Of a stretch of 64,000 bases of DNA, positions 42,326 to 50,396 are shown one piece after another. The stretch lies in NCBI GenBank assembly GCA_965243185.1, contig OZ251531.1:2108001-2172000 (forward strand), given 5' to 3'. A model generated the notes under the pieces. That model was not told the DNA's origin, did not search any database, and was given only the letters and a program-made list of their open reading frames with translations. Made by a program: the position numbers and the translations under genes. This DNA comes from CBDBCU01 sp965243185 (lineage in GTDB: Bacteria > Chloroflexota > Dehalococcoidia > Lucifugimonadales > UBA3495). Position 1 is the stretch's first letter, and each line of letters begins with the position of its first letter.

Positions 42326-42799
42326 TTACTCCTGTTTAGGCAGGGGGGTGTAGGCCGGCTCCTCGTCCAACCCTACGAGCTTGGGGTCAAACGGGAGGAA
42401 TTGGACCATAAAGGGAACCGAGATGCTACCGTCCGGCTGGTGTTCCCAATGCTCCCCCAAGTCGGAGCGGAAGCGCAGCTCTATCGCGTGGTAAAGGTAT
42501 TCCAACTCCTTTAATGATACGGTCTCCCGCTTGGCACCCTTTTGTTTGATGTAATGGATGGTACCGTTAGGGTCAAGGTAGGTGGCGACGGCGTGGAATA
42601 CGCCGTACCTGATTTCCCTATGTTGTTCATAGGAATCCACCGCCATGTCCATCCAGAGTTGCTGGAGTTCAGGCGGAGCGTTGTCCGGCAAGTTTTTGAC
42701 CTTTTTGGGGTCTTGAGGGTGTTGGAGAACGATTAGCCCGACGAGGAAGGCTGCTTTCGACCTTTCAGGCGTTATGAAGTTGGGAATAGTGGTGTTCAT
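42326..42799 (-). CDS. Hypothetical protein linked to the methyltransferase-HNH pair
   Basis: A 157-aa soluble, acidic protein of no family I recognise. It has no TM or Cys motif; the middle (YGVFHAVATYLDPNGTIHYIKQKGAK) looks like alternating strands. ATG 42799 is chosen since AGGAGG precedes it at ideal distance; the open frame to 42907 is not supported. Six bases before the methyltransferase-HNH start, hence the same operon; a cofactor, specificity or control role is possible but unproven. Confidence 0.68.
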   Translation of the reverse strand: MNTTIPNFITPERSKAAFLVGLIVLQHPQDPKKVKNLPDNAPPELQQLWMDMAVDSYEQHREIRYGVFHAVATYLDPNGTIHYIKQKGAKRETVSLKELEYLYHAIELRFRSDLGEHWEHQPDGSISVPFMVQFLPFDPKLVGLDEEPAYTPLPKQE

Positions 42800-42842
42800 T
42801 CGATGACTCCTCCTTTGAGGTTGTGGAAACTGGGTGGTAGCC

Positions 42843-43046
42843 CTAGTCCCCGGGTATTCGGTTAGGCATATAGCCGCTGGGGTTCCTGTCGCAGATGCCA
42901 TAGACAAAGTTCATTACGGCGGCGATGATGACCGGGTTGTTGCTGTCCGTAATCATCTGGTTCATCAGGACTTTGCGGGCGTCAGGGTCTCCGTTGGGAC
43001 GGAGAGCATCCATGCACAAAGCGATAGTTTCCTCGGTAGTTGCCAT
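42843..43046 (-). CDS. Small hypothetical protein, first gene of the methyltransferase-HNH operon
   Basis: A 67-aa protein (starts MATTEETIALCMDALRP) with a helical centre (KVLMNQMITDSNNPVIIAAVMNFVYGI). Strong ribosome site AGGGAGG lies 6 bases before the ATG. It follows a canonical promoter and the leader hairpin also found in the transposon. The gap to the next gene is 43 bp. Its size and first position are like those of control proteins of restriction systems, but no HTH is visible. Function unknown. Confidence 0.65.
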   Translation of the reverse strand: MATTEETIALCMDALRPNGDPDARKVLMNQMITDSNNPVIIAAVMNFVYGICDRNPSGYMPNRIPGD

Positions 43047-43066
43047 TGGTACCTCCCTAAAAAAAT

Positions 43067-43140
43067 TTGCCCGGCAGGCGGTACAAGCACCCGCCGGGCA
43101 ATGCCTTACGGCCTTCGTTCTCGTTTGCTTGCTCCAGACA
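43067..43140 (-). promoter_or_regulatory. Conserved 5' leader with GC-rich hairpin (copy 2)
   Basis: Homologue of 7124-7196. Conserved blocks are TGTCTGGAGCA, AAGGCATTGCCCGGCGGGTG and GCCGGGCAA; the intervening bases differ. The stem (TTGCCCGGC/GCCGGGCAA) has an inner stem GGCGG/CCGCC. It ends 20 bases before the start codon, as in the transposon. Confidence 0.6.
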
Positions 43141-43145
43141 TTGGG

Positions 43146-43174
43146 ATTGTAATGGCTTGGGCGGAATATGTCAA
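43146..43174 (-). promoter_or_regulatory. Promoter of the methyltransferase-HNH operon
   Basis: On the minus strand TTGACA (43174-43169), 17 bases, TACAAT (43151-43146); transcription would start just before the leader hairpin. Confidence 0.7.
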
Positions 43175-43207
43175 CTTCCCCGCCCCAAAACCACCCCCAG
43201 CCCCCAG

Positions 43208-44437
43208 TCACGGCGTATAAGCCTGCTCCCCATGCTGCGTAATATCCGTCCCGATTTCCTCCTCCTGATGCGGCACCCGCAGCCCGATAGTATATTTCAG
43301 CGCCAGCAAAATCAGCGCCGACAGAATGAACGACCAAGCCGCCGTCGCAATAATGCTCAGTGCTTGCACCCCAATCTGCTGCATCCGGGTAACGCCCTCC
43401 GCCAACTCCCCAAACCCGACGCCCACAAAAATGCCCGTCGCCAACGCCCCCCAAGTGCCGCCCATCCCATGCACCCCCCACACCGCCAGCGCATCATCCA
43501 CCTTCAGCTTCAGCACCGTCTCCACCGCCCAATAGCAGATAACCCCGGCCACACCGCCAATGATAATCGCCGGCACCGGCCCCACAAAACCCGCCGCCGG
43601 CGTAATCGCCACCAGCCCGGCCACCGCTCCGGACGCCGCCCCGATAATGCTCGGCTTCTTAACAAAAAACCACGACATCCCAATCCAGCCCAAAATCCCC
43701 GCCGCCGCCGCCGTGTTCGTAACCACAAAGGCATTAACCGCCGTCCCGTCCGCCGCCAAAGCCGACCCGGCGTTAAACCCAAACCACCCAAACCACAGCA
43801 GCCCGGCCCCCAAAACCACCATCGGCACATTATGCGCCGGCATCGGCTGCTCCGGAAACCCCAGCCGCCGCCCGATAATCAGCGCCGCCGCCAACGCCGC
43901 AATGCCCGAGTTAATATGAACCACCGTCCCGCCGGCAAAATCCAGCGGCCCCAAGTTGCCCAGCCAACCCCCGCCCCAAACCCAATGCGTTATCGGCGCA
44001 TAAACCAGCGTCAGCCACAGCACCGTGAACAGGATGAACGCGCTGAACTTAATCCGCTCCGCAAACGCCCCGGTAATCAACGCCGGCGTAATTATGGCGA
44101 ACATCCCCTGAAACACCATAAACGCCTGATGCGGAATGTTATCCGCATACGGCCCCGGCTCCGTCGCGCTCACCCCCGCCAGCCCGAACCACTGGAGATT
44201 GCCAAACAGCGTACCCACCCCGCCCAAGCTCACCATCCCCCGGTCGCTGAACGCCAGCGTATAGCCCCACAGCACCCACACCACCCCGGCAATCCCCATA
44301 CAGGTCAGGGAATGCATAATCGTAGCGTTGACATTCTTGCGCCGCACCAGCCCGCCGTAAAAGAACGCCAGCCCCGGCGTCATCAGCAGCACCAACGCCG
44401 CCGATGCCAAGATCCACGCCGTATCTCCGCTATTCAT
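43208..44437 (-). CDS. amt: Ammonium transporter
   Basis: A 409-aa Amt/MEP/Rh channel with 11 TM helices. It has the signature region (FVVTNTAAAAGILGWIGMSWFFVKKPSIIGAASGAVAGLVAITPAAGFV), the twin-His pore (THWVWGGGWLGNLGPLDFAGGTVVHINSGIAAL and VWGVHGMGGTWGALATGIF) and the Amt start (GDTAWILASAALVLLMTPGLAFFYGGLVRRKN). Upstream on the same strand, after a 230-base leader with a hairpin, is a 27-residue membrane peptide gene with a TGTnA-N8-TnACA box before it. No glnB/glnK is adjacent. Confidence 0.96.
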   Translation of the reverse strand: MNSGDTAWILASAALVLLMTPGLAFFYGGLVRRKNVNATIMHSLTCMGIAGVVWVLWGYTLAFSDRGMVSLGGVGTLFGNLQWFGLAGVSATEPGPYADNIPHQAFMVFQGMFAIITPALITGAFAERIKFSAFILFTVLWLTLVYAPITHWVWGGGWLGNLGPLDFAGGTVVHINSGIAALAAALIIGRRLGFPEQPMPAHNVPMVVLGAGLLWFGWFGFNAGSALAADGTAVNAFVVTNTAAAAGILGWIGMSWFFVKKPSIIGAASGAVAGLVAITPAAGFVGPVPAIIIGGVAGVICYWAVETVLKLKVDDALAVWGVHGMGGTWGALATGIFVGVGFGELAEGVTRMQQIGVQALSIIATAAWSFILSALILLALKYTIGLRVPHQEEEIGTDITQHGEQAYTP

Positions 44438-44553
44438 CGCTTGCTGTCTCCCCCTTAATGCAGTTGCGCGGGCCGACGAAAGGGAAAAGGGAACTAAAGA
44501 AAAGGTTTGACGACCGGAAATCCGCTTTTACCCCCGGCATCAGACAAAGCAAC

Positions 44554-44588
44554 AGTCCATACCCCGAAAAACTTTCCGAGTATGGACT
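44554..44588 (-). promoter_or_regulatory. Hairpin in the amt leader
   Basis: A 9-bp inverted repeat AGTCCATAC/GTATGGACT encloses 17 bases that can extend the stem imperfectly (CGGAAA...TTTCGG). It lies between the small peptide gene and amt, about 115 bases before amt. No T-run follows, so it is more likely a regulatory or processing structure than a terminator. Confidence 0.45.
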
Positions 44589-44669
44589 CCTTGCCGCAAA
44601 GCAACGCAATCCGACCGTCAGGCCAAGGATTGGGATTAGACCCGGGAACGGCAGCTTGCCGGGCTGCGC

Positions 44670-44753
44670 CTACTTCTTGATAAACACCCGGGGCAGCACC
44701 ACCCAAAGGCTGAACAAAGTCGCAAAAACGGCGCCGGCGGCGATGATTTCCAT
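44670..44753 (-). CDS. 27-residue membrane peptide upstream of amt
   Basis: Starts MEIIAAGAVF, contains LWVVLPRV and ends IKK. A single TM helix of about 20 residues is followed by a Pro-Arg and a Lys-Lys end, predicted N-out or tail-anchored with a cytoplasmic KK. It is preceded by AAGGAAG. A paralogue at 46074-46157 has the same length and 19 identical residues, with differences that keep hydrophobicity, so it is almost certainly translated. Position suggests an amt-associated or nitrogen-regulated small protein; function unknown. Confidence 0.72.
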   Translation of the reverse strand: MEIIAAGAVFATLFSLWVVLPRVFIKK

Positions 44754-44826
44754 AACTTCCTTTCGCTCCTCAAACTGGATACTGCCCCCAGTATCCCGCC
44801 CAAGTGTTACCAACAATTTGCCAACG

Positions 44827-44844
44827 TGTTAATTCTTTGTTACA
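44827..44844. promoter_or_regulatory. Palindromic box upstream of the amt-linked peptide (site 1)
   Basis: TGTTAATTCTTTGTTACA, of TGTnA-N8-TnACA form, 74 bases before the peptide start. A matching 18-mer is at 46244-46261 at a similar distance before the paralogous peptide. GlnR/TnrA-type regulators bind the related TGTnA-N7-TnACA, so a nitrogen regulator is a reasonable guess. Confidence 0.5.
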
Positions 44845-44883
44845 TCCCGGCCTATCGAAACCGTCCTTCCCGCCCTCTTACCG

Positions 44884-45894
44884 TCATTCCCACGAAAGTG
44901 GGAATGTACATTCACAGTTCAAGCGCAACACATCCCGGGCCAAAACCTCCGCCGGGGTCTGATACCCCAAGCACTGCCGGGGCGTATTATTGTACGCCCG
45001 CACCCGCTCAATTAACAACTCCTCCGGCAAAGTCGCCAAATCCGTCCGTCGCGGCAGCGTCCGCCGCAGCCGCCCGATGGCATTCTCCACTCCGCCCTTC
45101 TGCCACGGCGAATGGGTGTCGCAGAAATAGGTGGCAATCCCCTGCTCGTGCAGCCGATAGTGGCGGGCGAACTCGGCCCCATTGTCAAAGGTCACCGTCT
45201 GCCGCCACTCGTCCGGCAGCACATTCAGCACCTGGCCGATGACCGTGGCGATGGGTTCCGCCAGCTTGCCTTGCGGCAGTCGCAAGGCCACCAGCAACCG
45301 GGAATAGCGCTCCTCCAATACTAGGGCGGCTTGCCCGTAGGCGCTGAACAGCATCAAGTCCGCTTCCCAATGCCCGGGCGTCTGCCGGGTCGCGGCCGCC
45401 GCCGGCCGGGCGTCCAGTCCCTGCCGGTAGGGAATGCGACTGCCAGCCTGCCCCCGCTTGCTCCGACCCCGGCGGGTTTTGCCCTGCGGCAAGTAATGCC
45501 GCCAGTCATACGCCTTGCCCCGCCGGATTTGGGCATCAATGAACCGGTAGATGGTCTCGTGGGACAAAATCGTCCGACCCATCTCCCGTTTCAAGCGACC
45601 GCATACCTGCTGCGGCGACCACCCGGCTTTGAGCCGGGCCAACACCCACTCCCGCAAAGCGGCGTCCCGTTCCAACTTGGAGCCTTGCCACCGCCGAGCC
45701 CGGGCTTGCTGGTCAGCATAAGCCGGCTGATCGCCCCGCTGTCGGGAGCTGCCGTTGCGTTTCACCTCCCGAGTAATGGTTGATGGCGCGCGATCCAAAG
45801 CTGCCGCGATTTGGCGGTAGGAGCAGCCCGCGGCTTGTAGTCGGGCCAGTTCACACCGCTCTGCCAAGGTAAGCTGTTGATACCGAGTTCCCAT
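44884..45894 (-). CDS. IS30-family transposase (stop codon supplied by target repeat)
   Basis: A 336-aa DDE transposase nearly identical to the copy at 20771. The same HTH, HWEADLMLFS, TFDNGAEF and KGGVENAIGRLRR motifs are present. The frame leaves the IS at 44906 and ends at a TGA (44886-44884) inside the palindromic repeat it is inserted in. GGCGGAGG precedes the ATG, so the enzyme is likely functional. Confidence 0.93.
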   Translation of the reverse strand: MGTRYQQLTLAERCELARLQAAGCSYRQIAAALDRAPSTITREVKRNGSSRQRGDQPAYADQQARARRWQGSKLERDAALREWVLARLKAGWSPQQVCGRLKREMGRTILSHETIYRFIDAQIRRGKAYDWRHYLPQGKTRRGRSKRGQAGSRIPYRQGLDARPAAAATRQTPGHWEADLMLFSAYGQAALVLEERYSRLLVALRLPQGKLAEPIATVIGQVLNVLPDEWRQTVTFDNGAEFARHYRLHEQGIATYFCDTHSPWQKGGVENAIGRLRRTLPRRTDLATLPEELLIERVRAYNNTPRQCLGYQTPAEVLARDVLRLNCECTFPLSWE

Positions 45895-45941
45895 TGCAGC
45901 GCCTCCGCCAGAAAGTGTTGCACTTCCTTTGTGAATTTAGC
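44906..45941 (-). mobile_element. IS30-family insertion sequence, copy B (1,036 bp)
   Basis: Same length and ends as copy A, opposite orientation, flanked by GAAT (44902-44905 and 45942-45945). The insertion split a dispersed palindromic repeat: its first part, ending GTGGGAAT, is at 44881-44905 and its last part AATCCAGA is at 45943-45950. Rejoining with one GAAT rebuilds the repeat found intact at 40704 and 49156. Confidence 0.92.
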
Positions 45942-46073
45942 GAATCCAGACCGGCCGGGGACGCTGACCGCCCAAGATTATCCCATCCCGGCGTAACCGG
46001 CGGCCCCAACTGCGGCCACCTCATCCCCCGGAGCCGCAACTCCCCCCGGAGCCGAAAGCCGCCCCGCCAACGC

Positions 46074-46157
46074 CTACTTCTTAAGCAACAACCGCGGCAA
46101 AACCACCCAAAGCCCGAACAACCCCGCAAAAACGCCCCCGGCAATCAAAATCTCCAT
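46074..46157 (-). CDS. 27-residue membrane peptide, paralogue of the amt-linked one
   Basis: Starts MEILIAGGVF, contains LFGLWVVLPR and ends LLKK. Same length as the gene at 44670-44753, 19 of 27 residues identical, and the same bases CGCCTACTTCTT around the stop (plus strand). The upstream 100 bp are also related, including the TGTTA-N8-TAACA box. No amt follows: the IS30 copy and the first peptide gene lie downstream. It looks like a duplicated promoter-peptide cassette. Confidence 0.7.
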   Translation of the reverse strand: MEILIAGGVFAGLFGLWVVLPRLLLKK

Positions 46158-46243
46158 AACTCAAACCCTCCCGCTAAAACTCTCGCCCGATTAACTACTA
46201 ACAGGCATTATGCGGGCAAAGTATTACCAAAAAATAGCGGCAA

Positions 46244-46261
46244 TGTTAATTTTCTGTAACA
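46244..46261. promoter_or_regulatory. Palindromic box upstream of the second peptide (site 2)
   Basis: TGTTAATTTTCTGTAACA, a perfect TGTTA-N8-TAACA inverted repeat 87 bases before the peptide start; 15 of 18 bases match site 1. GGTAA(C/T)ACTT further downstream on the minus strand is conserved too. Confidence 0.5.
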
Positions 46262-46301
46262 TCCCGCGCCCCTTTCCCCCACCCCCCGCCGGCGAAAGTA
46301 T

Positions 46302-46493
46302 TTAACCCCGGTTCCACCGGCAGCGTAAAACCATTGCCATACTCACCGCCACAATCACCCCGGCAAAGCCGCCGCCCCACCAACTGCCATAGGCGTCAGC
46401 CACCAGCACCCCGATAAAGGCCGGCAGTATAATAACCCCGCCGACCGCCATCGCCCCAGTCCATAGCGAGCGCCGCGCAACGCCCCGGTTCAT
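46302..46493 (-). CDS. Small two-TM membrane protein
   Basis: A 63-aa protein with two hydrophobic helices (WTGAMAVGGVIILPAFIGVLVADAYG and WWGGGFAGVIVAVSMAMVL) and basic ends. ATG 46493 follows GGGAGGTG at ideal spacing; the longer frame up to 47150 is an antisense artefact of the plus-strand genes. The layout resembles AtpZ/AtpI-type small proteins, but no ATP synthase genes are near. Function unknown. Confidence 0.62.
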   Translation of the reverse strand: MNRGVARRSLWTGAMAVGGVIILPAFIGVLVADAYGSWWGGGFAGVIVAVSMAMVLRCRWNRG

Positions 46494-46638
46494 CTTTTCA
46501 CCTCCCGCCTGCCGGCAACCCGGCTGGTCAATATCTGCCTGGCAGTATAGCACAAGCCAGATTTGCCGACGCTCCCCGCCGCCATCTGTGCTAGAATAGT
46601 AGCGGATGAACCCACCGCCAAAGTCAGGAGGCCAAGTT

Positions 46639-46815
46639 ATGGGCATCTTTCCCCCCGCTTTCGGAATTGCGCTGATGGTAGTTGGCGCCCTTTTGCTGCT
46701 GCTCAGCCTGGCCCTGCCGCTGTATGCGCGCCGCCGCGGCAAACCGGCAAAGCGCACTTTGGAGCCGGAGTACCGGACCTCCTCCGGGGACATTTCGCCG
46801 GAGACGGGACAATAA
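46639..46815 (+). CDS. Small single-TM membrane protein
   Basis: A 58-aa protein: one TM helix (FGIALMVVGALLLLLSLALPLYA) then a basic stretch ARRRGKPAKR and an acidic tail. ATG 46639 follows AGGAGG. Its TAA overlaps the next ATG (TAATG at 46813-46817). Function unknown. Confidence 0.65.
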   Translation: MGIFPPAFGIALMVVGALLLLLSLALPLYARRRGKPAKRTLEPEYRTSSGDISPETGQ

Positions 46816-47048
46816 TGGGCGGAAACTACAACGGGTTTTCGCCGCTCCTGGCCTTTTTTGCCCTGGTCTTTCTGGGCTGTGGTATGGTTATCTGGACGGC
46901 GACGGTGCCGGCGGCCGAACTGACCCGAGCCCATACCGTTCTGCTCGGGTTGGGCGATATGATGGTCAAGGGAGCGGTAGGAGCCATACTGGGTTACTCC
47001 ACCGGTCGGTGGCAACAGCAACGGGGCAACAGCAACGGGCCGGGATAG
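46815..47048 (+). CDS. Small two-TM membrane protein, coupled to the previous gene
   Basis: A 77-aa protein with TM helices at about 10-29 (LAFFALVFLGCGMVIWTATV) and 42-63 (VLLGLGDMMVKGAVGAILGYSTG) and a Gln/Asn-rich polar end. The start overlaps the upstream stop, which indicates translational coupling. No family recognised. Confidence 0.65.
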   Translation: MGGNYNGFSPLLAFFALVFLGCGMVIWTATVPAAELTRAHTVLLGLGDMMVKGAVGAILGYSTGRWQQQRGNSNGPG

Positions 47049-47164
47049 CCCCCCGGTTGCCCTTAATCCCCTCCCCAACCTATACTCCCCACCACAAAAC
47101 CCCGTCGCAACGCCCATTTCCGCTATAATCGACCCGCAACCCACAACCATCAGGAGCCACCGCT

Positions 47165-47875
47165 ATGCCCACTCCCGAACCGTCCCCCGAACTGACGCCC
47201 CCGGAATACCCGGCCGCCGCCAACCAGCTCTTTGCCCAAGTCGCCGCCCTCCCGTGCTTAACCGTGCCGGCGGTGCGCCCCTTGCGCCGCGACCTATCCC
47301 AGCAAATCAAAGCCGCCGCTCCCGAGGCAGTTCTGGACTTGTCCCGGGCCATCATCGCCCGTTCCACCGCCGGCCTCGACGCGCCCGATTTGCGCTGGGC
47401 TGCCTTTGAGCTGATCCATTATCACCCGGCAGCAATGGCGCGGCTGGACTGGGAAATTCTCGAGGAATTGGGCGAAACCCTGAATACTTGGGATTCAGTG
47501 GACTCCTTTGCCCTCTATCTCTCCGGGCCGGCGTGGCGGCAGGGGCAAGTTTCTGACGCCGCTATTCACCGTTGGGCTGAATCCTCCAACTTGTGGTGGC
47601 GGCGTGCCGCATTGGTCAGTACGGTAGCCTTGAACAACCGGGCTAGAGGCGGCCGCGGCGACCTACCTCGTACCCTGGCCGTCTGCCGCCGGTTGGCTGC
47701 CGACCGGGATGATCTGGTGGTCAAGGCAATATCCTGGGCTTTACGAGCAGTGGTAAATTACGACCCGCCGGCCGTAGCCGACTTTCTGGCTGAATATAAC
47801 GATATACTGGCCGCCCGGGTCCGGCGGGAAGTGCGGAACAAACTGACCACCGGACGCAAAAACCCGCCGCGCTGA
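47165..47875 (+). CDS. DNA alkylation repair (AlkD-like) family protein
   Basis: A 236-aa helical-repeat protein. APDLRWAAFELIHYHPAAM, LGETLNTWDSVDSFALYLSGPAWRQGQVSD and WAESSNLWWRRAALVSTVALN (residues about 70-165) match the AlkD-family HEAT repeats, including the W-D-x-D segment that contributes the catalytic Asp in AlkD. It is more AlkD-like than the relative at 13617-14300. GGAGCCACC precedes the ATG. Probably binds or repairs alkylated DNA. Confidence 0.8.
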   Translation: MPTPEPSPELTPPEYPAAANQLFAQVAALPCLTVPAVRPLRRDLSQQIKAAAPEAVLDLSRAIIARSTAGLDAPDLRWAAFELIHYHPAAMARLDWEILEELGETLNTWDSVDSFALYLSGPAWRQGQVSDAAIHRWAESSNLWWRRAALVSTVALNNRARGGRGDLPRTLAVCRRLAADRDDLVVKAISWALRAVVNYDPPAVADFLAEYNDILAARVRREVRNKLTTGRKNPPR

Positions 47876-48098
47876 CTGCTTTTAGCCGCCGGCCCGCAGC
47901 GCCGGCGCAGACGCGCCGTCCCAAAACACTCACCTTATCGGTGTTAGACTCCCCGATTGCCTTGGGGGCGTTTTGGGGTAAGATGGGGCGGCAATTAGCG
48001 TGAACACCTAGACTCCTCCCTATCCCCCCGGCCGCCACGCCGGCCCGGGCCAGTTTCCAACTCCGCCATCCACCGTTGGGCCGCCCCCGCCGCCGCCC

Positions 48099-48944
48099 CT
48101 ACTCCCCCACAAACCGCGGCGCCCGCTTCTCCAGAAACGCCCGATACCCCTCCTGATAATCCCGCGTATCAAACTGCGTCAACGGCAAATCCGCCTCCTC
48201 CCGCGTCAGCGTATCCAACGCCGGCTTGGCCAGCACCTGCCGCAAAACGCCCTTGTTCGCCGCGTGCGACAACGGCGCCAACGCCGCAATTTCCCCCGCC
48301 AACTCATAAGTAACGCCCGCCAACTCCTCCGCCGGCGTTACCTGATTAACCAACCCCATCCGCAGCGCCTCCTCCGCCTCCAGCAGCCGCCCCGACAGCA
48401 GAATATACAGCGCATTCCCCTTCCCCACCAAATTAACCAGCCCCTGCATCTCCCGATGCCCAATGCTGATCCCCAGCCGCGCCGCCGGAATCCCCAGCCG
48501 ACTCCCCGCCGCGGCCAGCCGCAAATCCGCCGCCACCGCCAACTCGCAGCCCCCGCCCGCCGCAAAACCCCGAATCATCGCTATCGTCGGCGTAGCCATC
48601 TCCGCCACCGTGGCCAGCAGCCGATCCACCGCAGCGTTATAAACCCGTCCCTTCGCCGAATCCGCCCGATACCGGTCAAAATCGGCAATATCCGCCCCCG
48701 CCGAAAAGGCCGCATCCCCGGCCCCGGTAATCACCACGCACCGCGCCGACCGATCCCCATCCAACTCCCCCAAGCAATCCGCCAACTCCCCCCACATCCC
48801 GTAACTGATGGCATTCCGCTGCCGCGGCCGATTCAAGGTAATCGTAACCACCGCCGGATTAGCGGCATACCGCTCCACCAGAATCTCCGCATTGGCGGCA
48901 TACCGTTCCGACCGAATCGCCGCCGCCGCATCCTCAACCGACAT
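48099..48944 (-). CDS. Enoyl-CoA hydratase/isomerase family protein
   Basis: A 281-aa crotonase-fold enzyme. VVTITLNRPRQRNAIS near residue 33, AFSAGADIADFDRY (oxyanion-hole AGAD) near 85, and IAMIRGFAAGGGCELAVAADLRLAA with GIPAARLGISIG near 125-160 are the family hallmarks. An N-terminal repeat (RYAANAEILVERYAANP) is unusual. ATG 48944 follows GGAGGTG. The Glu pair of true hydratases is not obvious (GCELAV keeps one), so it may be an isomerase or hydrolase of the family. Confidence 0.88.
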   Translation of the reverse strand: MSVEDAAAAIRSERYAANAEILVERYAANPAVVTITLNRPRQRNAISYGMWGELADCLGELDGDRSARCVVITGAGDAAFSAGADIADFDRYRADSAKGRVYNAAVDRLLATVAEMATPTIAMIRGFAAGGGCELAVAADLRLAAAGSRLGIPAARLGISIGHREMQGLVNLVGKGNALYILLSGRLLEAEEALRMGLVNQVTPAEELAGVTYELAGEIAALAPLSHAANKGVLRQVLAKPALDTLTREEADLPLTQFDTRDYQEGYRAFLEKRAPRFVGE

Positions 48945-49155
48945 CCAAACACCTCCAAGCCCTTTATATCCCCATCGCCGCCCCCCACCGCAACCCGCCC
49001 TCAATAATACTACACCGCCCCGCCCCCAAAAAATCCCCAACAAACTCCAAAAGTTTTGAGGGGGCGCGGGGGAACTTTATGTGACAGTTCCCCCGCCGTC
49101 TCCCCATCCCGCAAACCGTCCTCCCCCTAATGCCCACCGTCCTTCCCGCCCCCCA

Positions 49156-49188
49156 CCGTCATTCCCACGAAAGTGGGAATCCAGAACC
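49156..49188. repeat. Dispersed palindromic repeat (REP-like)
   Basis: CCGTCA, palindrome core TTCCCACGAAAGTGGGAA, TCCAGAACC. Lies in the 430-bp gap 48945-49376, which otherwise holds only C-rich low-complexity DNA and the terminator. Confidence 0.88.
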
Positions 49189-49277
49189 CCCGCCCTTAAC
49201 CCCCCCCCCCATCCCCCAAAATTCTTAATTCCTAATTCTCAATTTTTAATTCCCGATTCCCCACCCCCCAATTTCAA

Positions 49278-49317
49278 AAAGGGCGGGTTTCCTGTCAAGA
49301 CAGGAAACCCGCCCTTT
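49278..49317. terminator. Strong perfect hairpin, bidirectional terminator
   Basis: A 19-bp perfect stem (AAAGGGCGGGTTTCCTGTC and its complement) with loop AA, flanked by A on the left and followed by CTTATTATTT. It insulates the secreted-protein gene (49377) from the upstream region. Confidence 0.82.
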
Positions 49318-49376
49318 CTTATTATTTATGCCGCCATTAACCCAGCATAAACTCACCCATTCCCGGAGGTATCCCC

Positions 49377-50282
49377 GTGCATCGCTTCCTCATCTCCGCC
49401 CTCACCCTCGCCGCCTGCATCCTCCTCCTAACCGTCGCCTCCAGCCCCGACCCTACGGCCCAAGCCGCCCAACGCTCCATCCCCTGGAACTGCGACGACT
49501 GGCAAGAATCCCCCGCCGTTGCCGACGCCGCCGACCCCCGCGTCTCGCTGATCCTCGAATCCCTCGCCGCCAACCGCGGCAAAGCCATCTACTGCGCCAT
49601 CGACCAATCCGACACCTGGACCAAAACCGAAACCTGGGAAGCCGGCCGCGACCGCAACGAACGCGACGACACCGTCTACTTCGGCCAAAGCGGCAACTTC
49701 CGCGGCTTCCTCTCCGCCCAGGAGGGCTACCTCACCGACGGCGAATCCGGCGTAACCGGCGTCTCCCGCGACCTCATCTTTGAGTTCCCCCGGGAACCCA
49801 AGAAACGCCGCCGCTACAAATACATCATCGTAACCGAATCCTCCGACCCGATCCCCCACGACACCCGCAACTGTTACCCCTTTAGTAATGCCGGCCGATT
49901 CCCCAATCACAATGGCGGCTACCCCTACGCCGACGGCTGCCGCCGCGCCCTGTCTCCCTGGGGCGACTACAATCAAAATCCTATTCAGATTGGGCTGAAT
50001 GACCGCACGGCGGCCTCCCAATGGCCTTCGACCGCCCGGTTCGTTTATGGCAGTCCCTCCGTCAATTGGGCCGCCCAGGCCCAAACCGCCGCCACCGATT
50101 ACTGCGTGGCCCAGGGCTGGCAGCGCGCCGTAGAGGTCGCCGCCGGGACCCTCTCCGGCAACCACGACTGGGTCTATGAGCGCGAAATGCCCAGTGCCAC
50201 CTCAAGCAAGCACCGCGCCGCCCAAGTCAACACTTGGACCGCCACCTGCGAAAAAGACGTCCGCCGCCGCGTCCGCCGCTAA
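49377..50282 (+). CDS. Secreted cysteine-containing protein of unknown function
   Basis: A 301-aa exported protein: signal peptide 1-31 (FLISALTLAACILLLTVASS ... AQA), then a soluble domain with Cys pairs (NCDDW, YCAID, NCYPF, DGCRRA, YCVAQG, ATCEKD) likely forming disulfides outside the cell, and a basic end VRRRVRR. The GTG start at 49377 is preceded by CGGAGG. The Trp/Asp-rich start and RDRNERDDTVYFG block match no family I know. Confidence 0.72.
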   Translation: MHRFLISALTLAACILLLTVASSPDPTAQAAQRSIPWNCDDWQESPAVADAADPRVSLILESLAANRGKAIYCAIDQSDTWTKTETWEAGRDRNERDDTVYFGQSGNFRGFLSAQEGYLTDGESGVTGVSRDLIFEFPREPKKRRRYKYIIVTESSDPIPHDTRNCYPFSNAGRFPNHNGGYPYADGCRRALSPWGDYNQNPIQIGLNDRTAASQWPSTARFVYGSPSVNWAAQAQTAATDYCVAQGWQRAVEVAAGTLSGNHDWVYEREMPSATSSKHRAAQVNTWTATCEKDVRRRVRR

Positions 50283-50364
50283 CCCCCACCCGGCCGCGGC
50301 TAGTATCTCCCGGAAACCCTTAACCATCCTGCCCCGGCCTTAACCGTCCTTACCCCGGCTTTAA

Positions 50365-50396
50365 CCGTCCTTCCCACGAAAGTGGGAACCCAGAAA
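50365..50396. repeat. Dispersed palindromic repeat (REP-like)
   Basis: CCGTCC, palindrome core TTCCCACGAAAGTGGGAA, CCCAGAAA. It is preceded by two shorter CCGTCCT direct repeats. Part of the 415-bp gap 50283-50697, which carries this repeat and the 22-bp tandem array. Confidence 0.85.

Noticed and set aside
39100..43205. Terminal inverted repeats around the tandem methyltransferase-HNH island
   Set aside because: I compared the flanks with the transposon's 48-bp ends and with each other and found no match, so I do not call it a transposon.
43067..44458. Long plus-strand frame of 463 codons opposite amt
   Set aside because: It is a His/Arg/Pro-rich antisense shadow of a clear Amt gene in GC-rich DNA.
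46302..47150. 282-codon minus-strand frame
   Set aside because: Only its last 63 codons have a ribosome site and membrane-protein character; the remainder is antisense to two coupled plus-strand genes.
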